Part shown: positions 37,498 through 47,426 of the stretch, in pieces
Position numbering within the stretch: position 1 is the stretch's first letter
Layout: each line of letters begins with the position of its first letter
NCBI RefSeq assembly: GCF_022919575.1
Contig: NZ_CP095071.1
Location: 2,108,001 to 2,172,000 of the forward strand
DNA: 64,000 bases
Direction: 5' to 3'
From: Gracilibacillus salinarum
Lineage (GTDB): Bacteria; Bacillota; Bacilli; Bacillales; Amphibacillaceae
Position numbers and translations under genes: made by a program
Notes under the pieces: model-generated
Told to the model about the DNA's origin: nothing
Database searches by the model: none
Seen by the model: only the letters and a program-made list of their open reading frames with translations

Positions 37498-37528
37498 GTT
37501 GCTCCTAATAAAAGAGCAGTTCAATTAG

Positions 37529-37574
37529 TTGATAATGTTACATATCACCTTTATAATTAATAATATGTAACATT
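37529..37574 (+). promoter_or_regulatory. Promoter and palindrome of the recombinase-antiporter operon
   Basis: TTGATA at 37529-37534 and TATAAT at 37552-37557, spacing 17 bp. An inverted repeat flanks the -10: AATGTTACATAT (37534-37545) and ATATGTAACATT (37563-37574), 12-bp perfect arms with a 17-bp spacer. It could be an operator or a recombinase-binding site. Confidence 0.8.
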
Positions 37575-37587
37575 AGGAGGCGTAATT

Positions 37588-38139
37588 ATGGAATTTGTCC
37601 ATCCGATCAAGGACCCAAAAGCCATTAATGAAATCAAACAGCACCTACTTCGTCATTCAAAGCGGGATTACCTGTTTTTTGTTCTAGGTATCAACACCGG
37701 TCTCCGATTATCCGATTTACTCACCCTCAACGTGAGAGATGTCTGGGATGGACAGCAAGTAACGTCTTATCTCTACCCCAACGACAGTGACACACCTTTT
37801 TTCCTCAATCAAAATGCGCAGAACGCGATTTTTGACTATGTACACATGAAAGATTTTCAGCCTGACCATTTTTTATTTCAATCAAACAAAGGAAATGCCC
37901 CTATCACCCGTCAACAAGCATACCGAATCATAAAGAAAGCCGCTGAAGCAATTGGTGTACAAGAAAACATCGGTGCGCACACACTAAGAAAAACATTTGG
38001 CTATCATGCCTACAAAAAAGGAGTAGCGATATCCTTACTGCAGAAAATGTTCCACCACGCGTCCACCAATGAAACATTACATTATTTAGATATTCACGAT
38101 AACAATGACTCCATTATTCAGATTGATGTAAATCTATAA
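37588..38139 (+). CDS. Minimal tyrosine recombinase (catalytic domain only)
   Basis: 183 residues of catalytic domain without an N-terminal core-binding domain; full integrases have ~300-400. The catalytic set is complete: R40 (TGLRLSDL), H131-x-x-R134 (HTLRKTFGYH), H157 (MFHHAST) and nucleophile Y166 (HYLDI). AGGAGG precedes the ATG. A perfect palindrome flanks the promoter. The antiporter gene follows 16 bp later with its own RBS, so an operon is likely. Substrate site unknown. Confidence 0.88.
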   Translation: MEFVHPIKDPKAINEIKQHLLRHSKRDYLFFVLGINTGLRLSDLLTLNVRDVWDGQQVTSYLYPNDSDTPFFLNQNAQNAIFDYVHMKDFQPDHFLFQSNKGNAPITRQQAYRIIKKAAEAIGVQENIGAHTLRKTFGYHAYKKGVAISLLQKMFHHASTNETLHYLDIHDNNDSIIQIDVNL

Positions 38140-38155
38140 AAAAGGAGGAGTTACA

Positions 38156-39622
38156 ATGGACCATGCATTACTATCGTTAGAAGACTTCATGTTTATCGCC
38201 TCCATCCTGTTAATTACTGGTGTTCTAACAACAAAAATATCTTCCAAACTAGGAGTTCCTTCCTTGATTCTGTTTATCATTGTCGGTATGATCAGCGGCA
38301 GTGAAGGGTTAGGTCTGATTTATTTTGATAATGCCAGACTTGCTCAGGTAATTGGTATTATCGCATTAGTCATTATTTTATTTGAAGGTGGTTTACAAAC
38401 GAGCTTCAAGACCGTGAGATCTGTTGCTAAACCAGCCTTATCCCTAGCTACACTAGGCGTATTAATCACAACATCGATTGTCGCTGTAGCTGCAAAGCTC
38501 ATTCTGGACATTAGCTGGCTGGAGGCTTTCTTATTTGGTTCGATCGTTGGTTCGACCGATGCGGCAGCTGTTTTTTCTGTGTTAAAAGGACAGAATGTGA
38601 AGGAAAGATTAGGTGCCACATTGGAAGTAGAATCTGGTACGAATGATCCGATGGCTGTCTTTCTAACGATCTCGTTTATTGAGTTATTAACGAACGACAG
38701 TCCATCCTACTTGTTAATCTTCGGCTCTTTCTTTTGGCAAATGGGAATGGGGTTATTAATTGGTTTTCTTGCTGGTAAACTAGGAATCTTCGCTATTAAT
38801 CGCGTCAACTTAGAGTCGAGTGGTTTGTATCCTGTATTTGCGGTCGCTTTCGCACTTCTGGCATACAGTATTACGAATTTCGTAGGAGCAAGTGGTTTAT
38901 TAGCGGTGTATTTAGCGGCCATGTTCATCGGGAATGCCGACCTTACCTATCGTCACTCGATTATCAAATTCCATGAAGGCTTTGCCTGGATCATGCAAAT
39001 TGTGATGTTTATTATTTTAGGGTTACTCGTTTTCCCTTCCCAATTATTAACCTTTGACGTGATTTGGAAAGCTGTCCTGCTCGCTGTAACCTTAATTATT
39101 ATCGCCCGACCGATTGCCGTTTTCCTTTCGACAACCAGAATGGGATTCAAATGGCGGGATAAATTATTCCTAGCTTGGGCAGGACTGCGAGGTGCCGTTC
39201 CAATCGTTCTGGCCACCTATCCGCTCATTGCCGGAATCGAAAACAGTCCAATGATCTTTAACGTTGTATTTTTCGTTGTCTTGACGTCTACCTTATTACA
39301 AGGCTCAACTATCGCTTACTTCGCAAAGATATTTAAACTGACAGGTCCAAAGAAAGTGGAACCACGTCATTCATTGGAATTGGTTTCGATAGGCAAAGCC
39401 AATGCCGAAATAATGGAATATGAAGTCAACGAAGAATCACCGATTAACCAGTCCATCATCAAAAACATCGATTTCCCTGATGATGTCCTGATCAATGCCA
39501 TCATCCGAAAAAACGAACTCGTCACACCTAGTGGTGATACAGTGATCGAAACCGGCGATATCCTGTATATTCTGGTTTCGAAGAAGAGTAAGCCGACGAT
39601 GAACCGGTTGTTGAAAAGTTAG
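38156..39622 (+). CDS. K+(Na+)/H+ antiporter, NhaP2/CvrA type
   Basis: 488-residue CPA1 antiporter. About twelve membrane segments include the conserved LFEGGL, GSIVGSTDAAAVFSVLKG and VESGTNDPMAVFL motifs; AGLRGAVPIVLA is typical. The C-terminal ~80 residues resemble a TrkA-C regulatory domain (INQSIIKNIDFPDDVLINAIIRKN). It exports K+ or Na+ for proton in halotolerant species. Second gene of a likely operon with a small recombinase. Confidence 0.9.
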   Translation: MDHALLSLEDFMFIASILLITGVLTTKISSKLGVPSLILFIIVGMISGSEGLGLIYFDNARLAQVIGIIALVIILFEGGLQTSFKTVRSVAKPALSLATLGVLITTSIVAVAAKLILDISWLEAFLFGSIVGSTDAAAVFSVLKGQNVKERLGATLEVESGTNDPMAVFLTISFIELLTNDSPSYLLIFGSFFWQMGMGLLIGFLAGKLGIFAINRVNLESSGLYPVFAVAFALLAYSITNFVGASGLLAVYLAAMFIGNADLTYRHSIIKFHEGFAWIMQIVMFIILGLLVFPSQLLTFDVIWKAVLLAVTLIIIARPIAVFLSTTRMGFKWRDKLFLAWAGLRGAVPIVLATYPLIAGIENSPMIFNVVFFVVLTSTLLQGSTIAYFAKIFKLTGPKKVEPRHSLELVSIGKANAEIMEYEVNEESPINQSIIKNIDFPDDVLINAIIRKNELVTPSGDTVIETGDILYILVSKKSKPTMNRLLKS

Positions 39623-39799
39623 GATGACGAAATAAGAAGTTCTGTTTGTTAATGTATGCAGCAAGATAGTGAATTCGTACGTCAGTACCCGCTTTCGATC
39701 AATAGGTGATTAAAGTGGAGTGTTATTGTCCGATCGGAGTGCTCTTTCGACCAAAGCATGCTACACTTCCCGGGTGTTTGTATTTACTTCATAAGAAAA

Positions 39800-40393
39800 A
39801 CCGGGCATAAATCATCCGGACCTAGTTGACTTAATTAATAAACAACTTCCTATAATATGGATTATGTCAACTAAGGCTATATGGCAAAACGGTCATTTTG
39901 AAAATTTTATCTGCTTAGCAAAGCTCCGGAAATAGGCTCCGCGTCCTGTGGGCACGGCTTCAGCTAATTTATGAAAGAAAATTCTTTTCTTTCATAAATG
40001 GATCTTCAGCTCGCGCTGATTCCACGGGAGTCTCCGCCTATTTCCTACGCTTAAGGGAAGTGCTACAACGTATATAAAAGTGAAAAGCAGAGGTGCTAGG
40101 CATTATCCATATTAAAGATGAGGTATAGACACTAAAGGATACCGAACAAAATACTAGCTGTATTATTAATTGTAGAGCAAAGCCATAGCGTAGGCCAACC
40201 ACGTAGACTCCCGCGGGATTATGCAGGCGCTGAAGATCCACTTTGTGAAGTGCCCTTCTTCACAAAGTTAGCTTCAGCCGTGCCCCGCAGGACGCGAAGT
40301 GGTTGGCCGGAGTGGTATCCCAGCACATTAAATATCTCAATATGGATGCTCGGCTAGCAATGGCTAGTGGACATAATCCATATTATAGGAACC
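39800..40393. mobile_element. Cruciform element A, copy 2 (full)
   Basis: Same structure as copy 1: leading hairpin (ACCGGGC at 39800), left terminal repeat TTCCTATAATATGGATTATG from 39847, right end CATAATCCATATTATAGGAA to 40391. Palindrome arms GGAAATAGGC/GCCTATTTCC at 39929 and 40036, and GGCCAACC/GGTTGGCC around 40193 and 40301. Core length 545 bp. The preceding ~175 bp after the antiporter stop hold nothing recognisable. Confidence 0.85.
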
Positions 40394-40559
40394 TATCTTC
40401 CTATTCAGCATGATTACTTCTACATCGAGATCCTTCATTGTTAAAAATTATACTTTCCTGCCGTAAAGCACGAATCTAGTTCGATGAGTTCCCGGTATCT
40501 TCGTTATTTTTTTTGTTTCAAAAACCCTTTGTATTGAAAAACTTTTCAAAGTTATAATC

Positions 40560-41468
40560 TTAAACATCCATCCTATCAAGCGGAATATACATTTCAAGAA
40601 CAAACCATTCTCCCTGCAGTTTCGCTTCCATTTTTCCATTCATTTTTTCGATAATCTGTTTGGATAAATACAGGCCCAGGCCGCTAGATTCTGTATTGGT
40701 TCTGCTGGTAACTTCCGTATAAAATCGCATAAAAACTTTTTCGATAGCGATTTTGCTATCAGGTTTGATGTCATTTTCCACTCGTAAAATAAGATACTGG
40801 TGATCACTTTGATAACTGATTATTGCTTTGCTTTTGGCATAACGCAAGATGTTTTGAACGAGGTTCTGAATAACCCGTATTAACATCAGCTTATCTCCAA
40901 TAATACGTTGTGAATCAATTTGTTCTGGAAACCGGACCTCTATTTGCTTATCCTCAAATTGCTCATAATAATCTAGAAAGATTTCCTCCACTAGTTTTGG
41001 AAATAACAGTGAACGCAACTCCAAATCCTTTTGGTTCGTTTCGATCCGTGCTAAATCATAAAAATGCTCGGTCATATCCAACAGCCGCTTGATCGATTGT
41101 TCGATGATAGGTAAATAATGTGCTTTTTTCTTGTCATCGGTTGTTGTTTGCAACAGCTGCACATAACCATTCATCGCAGTCAGTGGTGTCCTTAAATCAT
41201 GAGAAAGACCGACAATCGATACTTTCACGTTTTCCTCCATCTGTTTTGTTTGCTGGTTTTTCGCTTCAAACGCATCGATCATCTCATTCAATTCATCGAC
41301 TAACTCCAGCAATTCCTTCGTACGGAAATCGAGATATAAACGACTGCCAAAGCTGGAATGATCCGGAAGCGCGCGAATATCCTTTTTTAGTTTTCTTAAT
41401 TCTCGCTTAAGGAAAAAAAGATAGAAAAGAAGCGCTAAGGAAAGAAATACAAATACCAATCCCCACAT
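40560..41468 (-). CDS. Sensor histidine kinase of an ABC-transporter-linked system
   Basis: 302 residues from ATG 41468. A single membrane helix at the N-terminus (about 3-22) then HisKA with H90 in SIVGLSHDLRTPLTAMNGY, and HATPase motifs LMLIRVIQNLVQNILRYAK and ESSGLGLYLSKQI. Order with the ABC genes and the regulator matches Bacillus ycbM-ycbL-ycbN-ycbO. Likely senses an antimicrobial or envelope signal; signal not known. Its partner regulator has a premature stop. No full sensor domain is visible. Confidence 0.87.
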   Translation of the reverse strand: MWGLVFVFLSLALLFYLFFLKRELRKLKKDIRALPDHSSFGSRLYLDFRTKELLELVDELNEMIDAFEAKNQQTKQMEENVKVSIVGLSHDLRTPLTAMNGYVQLLQTTTDDKKKAHYLPIIEQSIKRLLDMTEHFYDLARIETNQKDLELRSLLFPKLVEEIFLDYYEQFEDKQIEVRFPEQIDSQRIIGDKLMLIRVIQNLVQNILRYAKSKAIISYQSDHQYLILRVENDIKPDSKIAIEKVFMRFYTEVTSRTNTESSGLGLYLSKQIIEKMNGKMEAKLQGEWFVLEMYIPLDRMDV

Positions 41469-41486
41469 CACGAATACTTCCTCTCA

Positions 41487-42158
41487 CTAATCAAATTTAA
41501 AGCCAATCCCCCACACTGTTTTAATATAATTGGTATCTTCCACATTTAGCTTTTGACGCAGATTACTGATATGCATGTTAATCGTTTTATCATTTGCTAA
41601 AAACGGTTCGTTCCACACACTTTCATAAATGTTAGCACGACTGAATACTTTGTGCGGATGGGCAAGCAATAGAAGCAGAATCGCATATTCACGTCCTGTG
41701 AGATGAATGACTTGTTTATTACACTTGACCTCACGTGTATCGATATTCACACTGATATTCTTGTATTGTACTTCCTTTATCATGCTATCCGTTGCTTTTT
41801 CAGCATGACGCAGTTGTATCTGCACGCGGGCCAGTAATTCCTTCACATCAAACGGTTTGGTAATGTAATCATCTGCTCCACTCGTCAGCAGCTCTAATTT
41901 AGAAGCTTGTGCATTGATTGCGGAAATTACAATCACTGGCACCGTTGAACTGTTACGGATGTCTTCCAGAAAAACATCTCCATTCATTCCGGGAAGCATC
42001 AGATCCAACAGCACTAAATCGATCTGATATTGCTCAAACAGCAATTTCCCTTCCGTTCCCGAAAAAGCACTTATCGTGGTGAATCCTTCTAATTCGAGCG
42101 CCTCTTTTATTAAAGAGTGAATGGCTTAATCGTCTTCCATAATTAATATCGTTGTCAT
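41487..42158 (-). pseudogene. OmpR-type response regulator with an in-frame stop at codon 11
   Basis: The full frame from ATG 42158 reads MTTILIMEDD then TAA (42126-42128) then AIHSLIKEALELEGF, so only one codon (probably GAA) is changed. The rest is an intact receiver (DLVLLDLMLPGMNGD holds the phosphorylation Asp) and a winged-helix domain at about 130-220 (LTGREYAILLLLLAHPHKVFSRANIYESVW). A fragment from TTG 42044 could be made by reinitiation but would lack the acidic pair. Sequencing error is possible. Confidence 0.82.
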
Positions 42159-42167
42159 ATTATCGCC

Positions 42168-42947
42168 CTACTTTATATCTGTTCGTTTGAATATAACAAT
42201 TCCTATGATCGATGATATCATGATTGTAATCAAACTTACTAGCATCATCTCAGGGTATCTTGCCACATCTTCAGTACTTGCGAAATTGAAATAAAACAAA
42301 AAGGATTCCGTAAACCAATAAGTCACTTGTTTAAAATGTTCGGTTTGCTGAAAGATCCCTGCACCAAATCCTGTGGCCAATGTATATAGAAAACTCCAAA
42401 TCAGCGAAACCGCACTGTTTTTTGTCAGAAAGGTAATCATCACATAAATCGAAACATTTGCCAGAATCAATAAGTAAAGCGTGCCGAACGATTGAACAGC
42501 ATAGACGGCATAATTATTTATTTCCGCCACTTCACCAAATCCAAATACAGCGGAATAGCTGATCATACCAATCACCGCCATTATCAGTACACCAACTAAT
42601 GAAAGAATCGCGGCAATGACTAGCTTCGACGCATAATAGTGGGTACGACTCCTTCCTAGTGACAACGCATTTCGAATTGTGCCGTTTTGAAATTCTTCTC
42701 CTATAAACAAATTAATAAATGCACTTAATACGAGCAGTACGGTTAATCCATTCTTCTTGATCATCAGTACACCTGTTGCACCATTGATGACTGTGTCAAT
42801 TACTTGGACCAGCTCGTTCCCATAATGCACCGTCATTTTGCTGTTGGCTACTTGGATAATAGGAAGAATCGCCAATATAGCTAGAACTATGATTAGTTTT
42901 CTACTTCGGAATAATTTAATTCTTTCTGCTGTAAGAAGATTAAGCAT
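42168..42947 (-). CDS. ABC transporter permease (ABC-2 type)
   Basis: 259 residues with about six membrane segments; no cytoplasmic domain. It resembles the LanE/YcbO type of lantibiotic-immunity permeases. ATG 42947 has AGGTGG 8 nt upstream and overlaps the ATPase stop by 8 bp, so they are coupled. It lies directly upstream of the broken regulator gene. Substrate unknown. Confidence 0.83.
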   Translation of the reverse strand: MLNLLTAERIKLFRSRKLIIVLAILAILPIIQVANSKMTVHYGNELVQVIDTVINGATGVLMIKKNGLTVLLVLSAFINLFIGEEFQNGTIRNALSLGRSRTHYYASKLVIAAILSLVGVLIMAVIGMISYSAVFGFGEVAEINNYAVYAVQSFGTLYLLILANVSIYVMITFLTKNSAVSLIWSFLYTLATGFGAGIFQQTEHFKQVTYWFTESFLFYFNFASTEDVARYPEMMLVSLITIMISSIIGIVIFKRTDIK

Positions 42948-43857
42948 GCTCGCCACCACCTGTTAATTGTAAAAAGTAATCTTCTAATTTTTGCCGCGTT
43001 GTTCCTATTCGGGACACCTTCACATTAGCCAGAACCAACGCATGATTGATGTCCGCGACGTTATCCAATTGTTCATAAATATATATTTCCGTCCCATTTA
43101 TTACTTCATAATCCTTCACATTTAATTGATCGAGAACGACGATTGCTTGCTGCACATCTGCTGTTTCCAACTCCATGTACTGACGCGTTTTGCCTGCCAG
43201 CTCTTCCTTCGAAAATTCACTGATTAACTCTCCATCGTGCAAAATACCATAATGGGTCGCAACCTGTGACAATTCATCAAGCAAATGACTGGAAAGCAAT
43301 ACCGTGATGCCTCGTTCTGTCACCAATCGTTGAATAATCGACCGCATTTCGACAATACCGGAAGGATCAAGTCCATTCGTCGGTTCATCGAGTATTAAGA
43401 ATTCAGGATTGGTAATTAAAGTAGAAGCGATCGCCAAACGCTGACGCATTCCTAATGAGAAGTTTTTTGCTTTCTTTTTACCTGTATCGCTAAGGTTCAT
43501 TAATTGCAGTAAATAGTTAATTTCCCGTTCACTTACCCCACCATTTGCCGCTTGAACTTGCAGGTTTTCTCTAGCGCTCAGGTTAGGATAAAGTGCTGGT
43601 GTTTCAATCGATTGGCCCATTTTTCTCCTTGCCTGCTGTAATTCCTTCACTCCAGATTGACCAAATAATTCAAGCGCTCCCTCATCCGTAGAGATTAGGC
43701 CCATGACGGTTCGCATGAACGTAGATTTCCCCGCTCCATTAGCCCCGATCAATCCATAAATCATCCCGCGTTTAATCTTCAGACTCACTTTATTTAACGC
43801 CCGGTGTGAGCCGTATATCTTTGAAATATTCGTAGCTTTCAGAATCGTATCTGACAT
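42940..43857 (-). CDS. ABC transporter ATPase (bacitracin/lantibiotic type)
   Basis: 305 residues: ABC ATPase at ~1-215 with Walker A GANGAGKST, signature FSLGMRQRLAIA, Walker B FLILDEPTNGLD, then a ~90-residue C-terminal region. It matches the BcrA/LanF/YcbN type of exporters. ATG 43857 is chosen because GGAAGAGAG lies upstream; the open frame starts at 43911. Overlaps the permease. First gene of the four-gene set. Confidence 0.9.
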   Translation of the reverse strand: MSDTILKATNISKIYGSHRALNKVSLKIKRGMIYGLIGANGAGKSTFMRTVMGLISTDEGALELFGQSGVKELQQARRKMGQSIETPALYPNLSARENLQVQAANGGVSEREINYLLQLMNLSDTGKKKAKNFSLGMRQRLAIASTLITNPEFLILDEPTNGLDPSGIVEMRSIIQRLVTERGITVLLSSHLLDELSQVATHYGILHDGELISEFSKEELAGKTRQYMELETADVQQAIVVLDQLNVKDYEVINGTEIYIYEQLDNVADINHALVLANVKVSRIGTTRQKLEDYFLQLTGGGEHA

Positions 43858-43984
43858 AAGCACTCTCTTCCTTTCAATCGTAATATCTATAGCATAAATG
43901 ACAGTTATCAATAATTTGACTAGAAAAGTATAAAAAAAGTGTAAAGATTTACTCTTTGTGTACGGAACTACCTGAAATACGAAT

Positions 43985-44085
43985 TATGCAATCTAGCAGC
44001 TTAGTGGTCATTTTAAATTGATTCATGTGCCGGGATTCTGCTCTTCGCGGGAGTCTATGTGCCGGCCTGTGCTTATCTTTTTAAA
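43985..44085. repeat. Decayed cruciform-element fragment
   Basis: Contains GGAACTACCTGAAATACG (like an element terminal repeat) and CGCGGGAGTCTATGTGCCGG (like the palindrome of the element). Too decayed to set limits. Between 43858 and here I see no gene. Confidence 0.4.
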
Positions 44086-44089
44086 CACT

Positions 44090-44572
44090 ACAAATATCTG
44101 GTGACTGCTCCCCACTTTTGGTTCCTTTCTCGCTAAACGATACAAATCTCTGATAGCTGCTCCCACTTTTGGTTCCTTTCTTGCTAAACGATACAAATCT
44201 CCGGTGGATGCTTTCCACTTTTGTTTCCTTTCTTGCTAAACGATACAAATCTCTGATGGCTGCTCCTCACTTTTGGTTCCTTTCTTGCTAAACGATACAA
44301 ATCTCTGATGGCTGCTTTCCACTTTTGGTTCCTTTCTCGCTAAACAATACAAATCTCTGATGGCTGCTCCCCACTTTTGGTTCCTTTCTTGCTAAACGAT
44401 ACAAATCTCTGATGGCTGCTTCCCACTTTTGGTTCCTTTCTTGCTAAACGATACAAATCTCTGATGGCTGCTCCCCACTTTTGGTTCCTTTCTTGCTAAT
44501 CGATACAAATCTCTGATGGCTGCTCCCCACTTTTGGTTCCTTTCTCGCTAATCCATACAAATATAGTAAAAG
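44090..44572. repeat. 52-bp hairpin array, nine units
   Basis: GATACAAAT or close variants begin at 44139, 44190, 44242, 44294, 44346, 44398, 44450, 44502 and 44554: spacing 51, then 52 throughout. The unit is CACTTTTGGTTCCTTTCTTG, then CTAAACGATACAAATC, then TCTGATGGCTGCTCC. The left arm of the stem has largely changed (ACTTTTGGTTCC instead of AGATTTGTTTCC). Sequence 44573-44915 beyond it holds no recognisable gene. Confidence 0.95.
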
Positions 44573-44915
44573 AACTTTCTGATATTGCTTTTTATTATCT
44601 TACTAATGCGAATGATTATATCGTTTTCATTCTTATTAGAAAAGCGCAAGCACCCGTATAGAAACATAGCGACTGAGGTATCACAATATGCAAGTGATGC
44701 CGATGATAATTTCGCCTAAGAGCATAAGGACGACTGATCCTCTGATCGGCAAGTATTCTTCATCGTAAAGGATGCAGGAAGTCGGCTAGTTTCTGTGTGC
44801 TGTAGCTGGACATGGCTGGTCATGTTAAAAGGCGGCACAAAATTTCTTATACTTGGTACATACTAATTTTCACTACGTCGAACTTCTTCATTGCTAAAAT
44901 TTTGTATAAACAAAA

Positions 44916-44947
44916 ACGATACAAGGCCATCTCTCACCTTGTATCGT
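44916..44947 (-). terminator. Terminator after topB
   Basis: ACGATACAAGG (44916-44926) pairs with CCTTGTATCGT (44937-44947); the minus strand then runs into TTTTTG. Interestingly the arms contain the same ACGATACAA string as the 52-bp arrays. Confidence 0.85.
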
Positions 44948-44954
44948 TCTACAC

Positions 44955-47117
44955 TTATTTCTTCAGTTTTTTCAGTGCATCTGCTAAAGCGGTGTTGGCG
45001 AAATCATCATCCTGCTTTTTCAGATACTTATTAACGTCCCGTTTCGTTGCTTTATTCTTTCCTTGTTTTTCTTTCCGTTTCTGGAAGGTGGATAATTTCT
45101 CGCGATATCCACATACACAAGAGAAGGTCTGGGCATCTCCCTGTCCTCTCATTTCCATACGCTTGTGACAATTTGGACAGCGGGCATTTGTTTTCTTCGC
45201 GATCGGTTTACGTTCGCCGCACTCGCGATCCTGACAGACGAGCATGCGTCCTTTTTTGCCATTAACTTCGAGCATTAACTTGCCACATTTCGGACATTTC
45301 GTGCCGGTCATATTATCGTGCTTATACTTGGCGTCACTTGTTTTTACCTGATGGACCACTTCTTTCGTATAGCCTTTGATTTCTTGCAAGAACGCTTCTT
45401 TCTTCAGCTTACCATTTGCAATTTGAGTTAGCTTCTTCTCCCACTCAGCCGTTAACATTGGCGAACGCAAGTCATCTGGCACAAGGTCTAACAGCTGTTT
45501 CCCTTTTGACGTTAAATAGAGATACTTGCCTTTTTTCTCCATATAAAACGTATTGAACAGCTTCTCAATGATGTCCGCTCTGGTTGCAACGGTACCGAGA
45601 CCACCTGTTTCCTTTAATGTTTTGGTGGCATGCTTTTCATTATCCTGGAGGAACTTCGCCGGGTTTTCCATTGCACTTAGTAACGTACCTTCTGTCAGAC
45701 GCTCTGGTGGCTTCGTTTCGCCTTCTGTCATCGTTAATGTCGGCTGTTTCCAAGTATGATTTTCACTGATGTTACCGATTTTTTGTTCGTCATCCTGTTC
45801 CTGTTCATCATTATAGACTTTCTTGTAACCTAAATCGATCACACGTTTACCGCTTGCCGTGAACGTCTCACCTGCTAAATCAGCGGTTAATTGGATTTGT
45901 TCAAACTGAAAAGGCGGAAGCAGGACAGCTAAGAAACGTTTGATCACCAGGTCATAAATCTTTTGTTCCTGATCTGATAATTTCGATAAGTAGACAGGTT
46001 CTTCTGTCGGAATAATCGCGTGGTGATCGGAAACTTTGGCATTGTCGACAAATGATTTATTGGCCTTGATCGGCTGCTTTTTAATTTGATTGGCTGCTTT
46101 GGCATATGGACCAACACCACAGCTTGCCACTCGTTCTTTTAACGTTGGAACAATATCCGTTGAGATATATTTGGAATCCGTACGCGGGTATGTTAATACT
46201 TTATGCTGTTCATACAATTTCTGCATAATCGATAACGTTTGTTTCCCGGAAAAACCAAAAATACGGTTGGCATCGCGCTGCAAATCGGTTAAGTCATATA
46301 ACGTTGGCGCATAGTTTTTTTTCTGCTTTTTATCGATGCTGGCTACTTTGAGCGGCTGGTTTTGCAGCTTTGATACAAGCTGTTTCGCCTTTTGCTGATC
46401 AAATATGCGCTTTTCCCCTTTCGGATGCTGCCAGGTTAACGTAATCCCGTCGTTGGTCTTCGCTTTGATCTGATAAAACTTCTTCGGCTTAAATTGTTTA
46501 ATTTCTTTTTCTCTTGTTGCGATCATCTCTAATGTTGGTGTTTGCACACGACCACTCGATAATTGCGCGTTAAACTTGGTCGTTAATGCTCTTGTTGCGT
46601 TCAATCCTACATACCAATCGGCTTCAGATCTTGCGACGGCTGAAGCATAAAGATTATCATATTGTTTGGCTGGCTTGAGATATTGGAAGCCTTTCTTAAT
46701 TGCCTGGTCCGTTACAGACGAAATCCACAAACGCTTGACCGGTTTATTGATCCGAACTTTATCCAGGATCCAGCGTGCAACCAGTTCCCCTTCACGTCCG
46801 GCATCTGTTGCAATGACAACATCCTTGACATCTTTACGAATCAATTGACTTTTGACCGTTTGAAATTGCTTTCCGGTTTTCTTGATGACGACCAGCTTCA
46901 AGTTTTGTGGAAGCATCGGCAAATCATCAAGATTCCATGTTTTATACTTATTGTCGTATGCCTCAGGATCCGCTAATGTCACTAAATGGCCAAGCGCCCA
47001 CGTCACAATGTAGGAAGAACCTTCTAAATACCCGTTGCCCTTTTTATTACACTTCAGTACACGTGCAATATCACGACCTACTGAAGGTTTTTCTGCAATT
47101 ACTACTGTTTTACTCAT
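44955..47117 (-). CDS. topB: DNA topoisomerase III
   Basis: 720-residue type IA topoisomerase that decatenates DNA and relaxes negative supercoils. Toprim domain at 1-150 (MSKTVVIAEKPSVGRDIARVL), active-site Tyr in LTYPRTDSKYI, and two C-terminal zinc-binding pairs (CPKCGKLML, CPNCHKRM). Length matches Bacillus TopB (~727). Flanked by a terminator; no operon partner. A strong assignment. Confidence 0.95.
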   Translation of the reverse strand: MSKTVVIAEKPSVGRDIARVLKCNKKGNGYLEGSSYIVTWALGHLVTLADPEAYDNKYKTWNLDDLPMLPQNLKLVVIKKTGKQFQTVKSQLIRKDVKDVVIATDAGREGELVARWILDKVRINKPVKRLWISSVTDQAIKKGFQYLKPAKQYDNLYASAVARSEADWYVGLNATRALTTKFNAQLSSGRVQTPTLEMIATREKEIKQFKPKKFYQIKAKTNDGITLTWQHPKGEKRIFDQQKAKQLVSKLQNQPLKVASIDKKQKKNYAPTLYDLTDLQRDANRIFGFSGKQTLSIMQKLYEQHKVLTYPRTDSKYISTDIVPTLKERVASCGVGPYAKAANQIKKQPIKANKSFVDNAKVSDHHAIIPTEEPVYLSKLSDQEQKIYDLVIKRFLAVLLPPFQFEQIQLTADLAGETFTASGKRVIDLGYKKVYNDEQEQDDEQKIGNISENHTWKQPTLTMTEGETKPPERLTEGTLLSAMENPAKFLQDNEKHATKTLKETGGLGTVATRADIIEKLFNTFYMEKKGKYLYLTSKGKQLLDLVPDDLRSPMLTAEWEKKLTQIANGKLKKEAFLQEIKGYTKEVVHQVKTSDAKYKHDNMTGTKCPKCGKLMLEVNGKKGRMLVCQDRECGERKPIAKKTNARCPNCHKRMEMRGQGDAQTFSCVCGYREKLSTFQKRKEKQGKNKATKRDVNKYLKKQDDDFANTALADALKKLKK

Positions 47118-47254
47118 ATATACAATCCTTTCTCATACCTTCACTTCTTTACAGGATAAGCAGCGAACCTCTTGATATGTTCACTTTATCGAACTTTCTT
47201 GCTACTCATTCGAAAACTTTTTGACACGTACTTATACTTTAACATACGTCATTT

Positions 47255-47310
47255 TTTATCACGGTGCAAACCGTCCGTAATACCCCCACTGATTGAAGTC
47301 TCACTTTATT
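47255..47310 (-). repeat. Three-hairpin element family, copy 7 (short, reverse)
   Basis: 56 bp on the minus strand: ATAAAGTGAGACTTCAATCAG joined to the right end (GGGGGTATTACGGACGGTTTGCACCGTGATAAA split). The interior is deleted. TAAA at both ends. Confidence 0.7.
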
Positions 47311-47426
47311 TTAACACGACAATGCGTATAGTGGAAAAGGGATGAAGAAGCTGTTTTCGGAAAGGGGGTCAGATTGCGTATACGAAATGGCAAGATTCGC
47401 ATATGCTGTACAAGGGGTGGTTGATT

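Noticed and set aside
44630..44800. A further repeat-like stretch starting AGAAAAGCGCAAGCACCC
   Set aside because: It recalls dispersed repeats of Bacillaceae, but I found no second copy in this window and cannot set ends.
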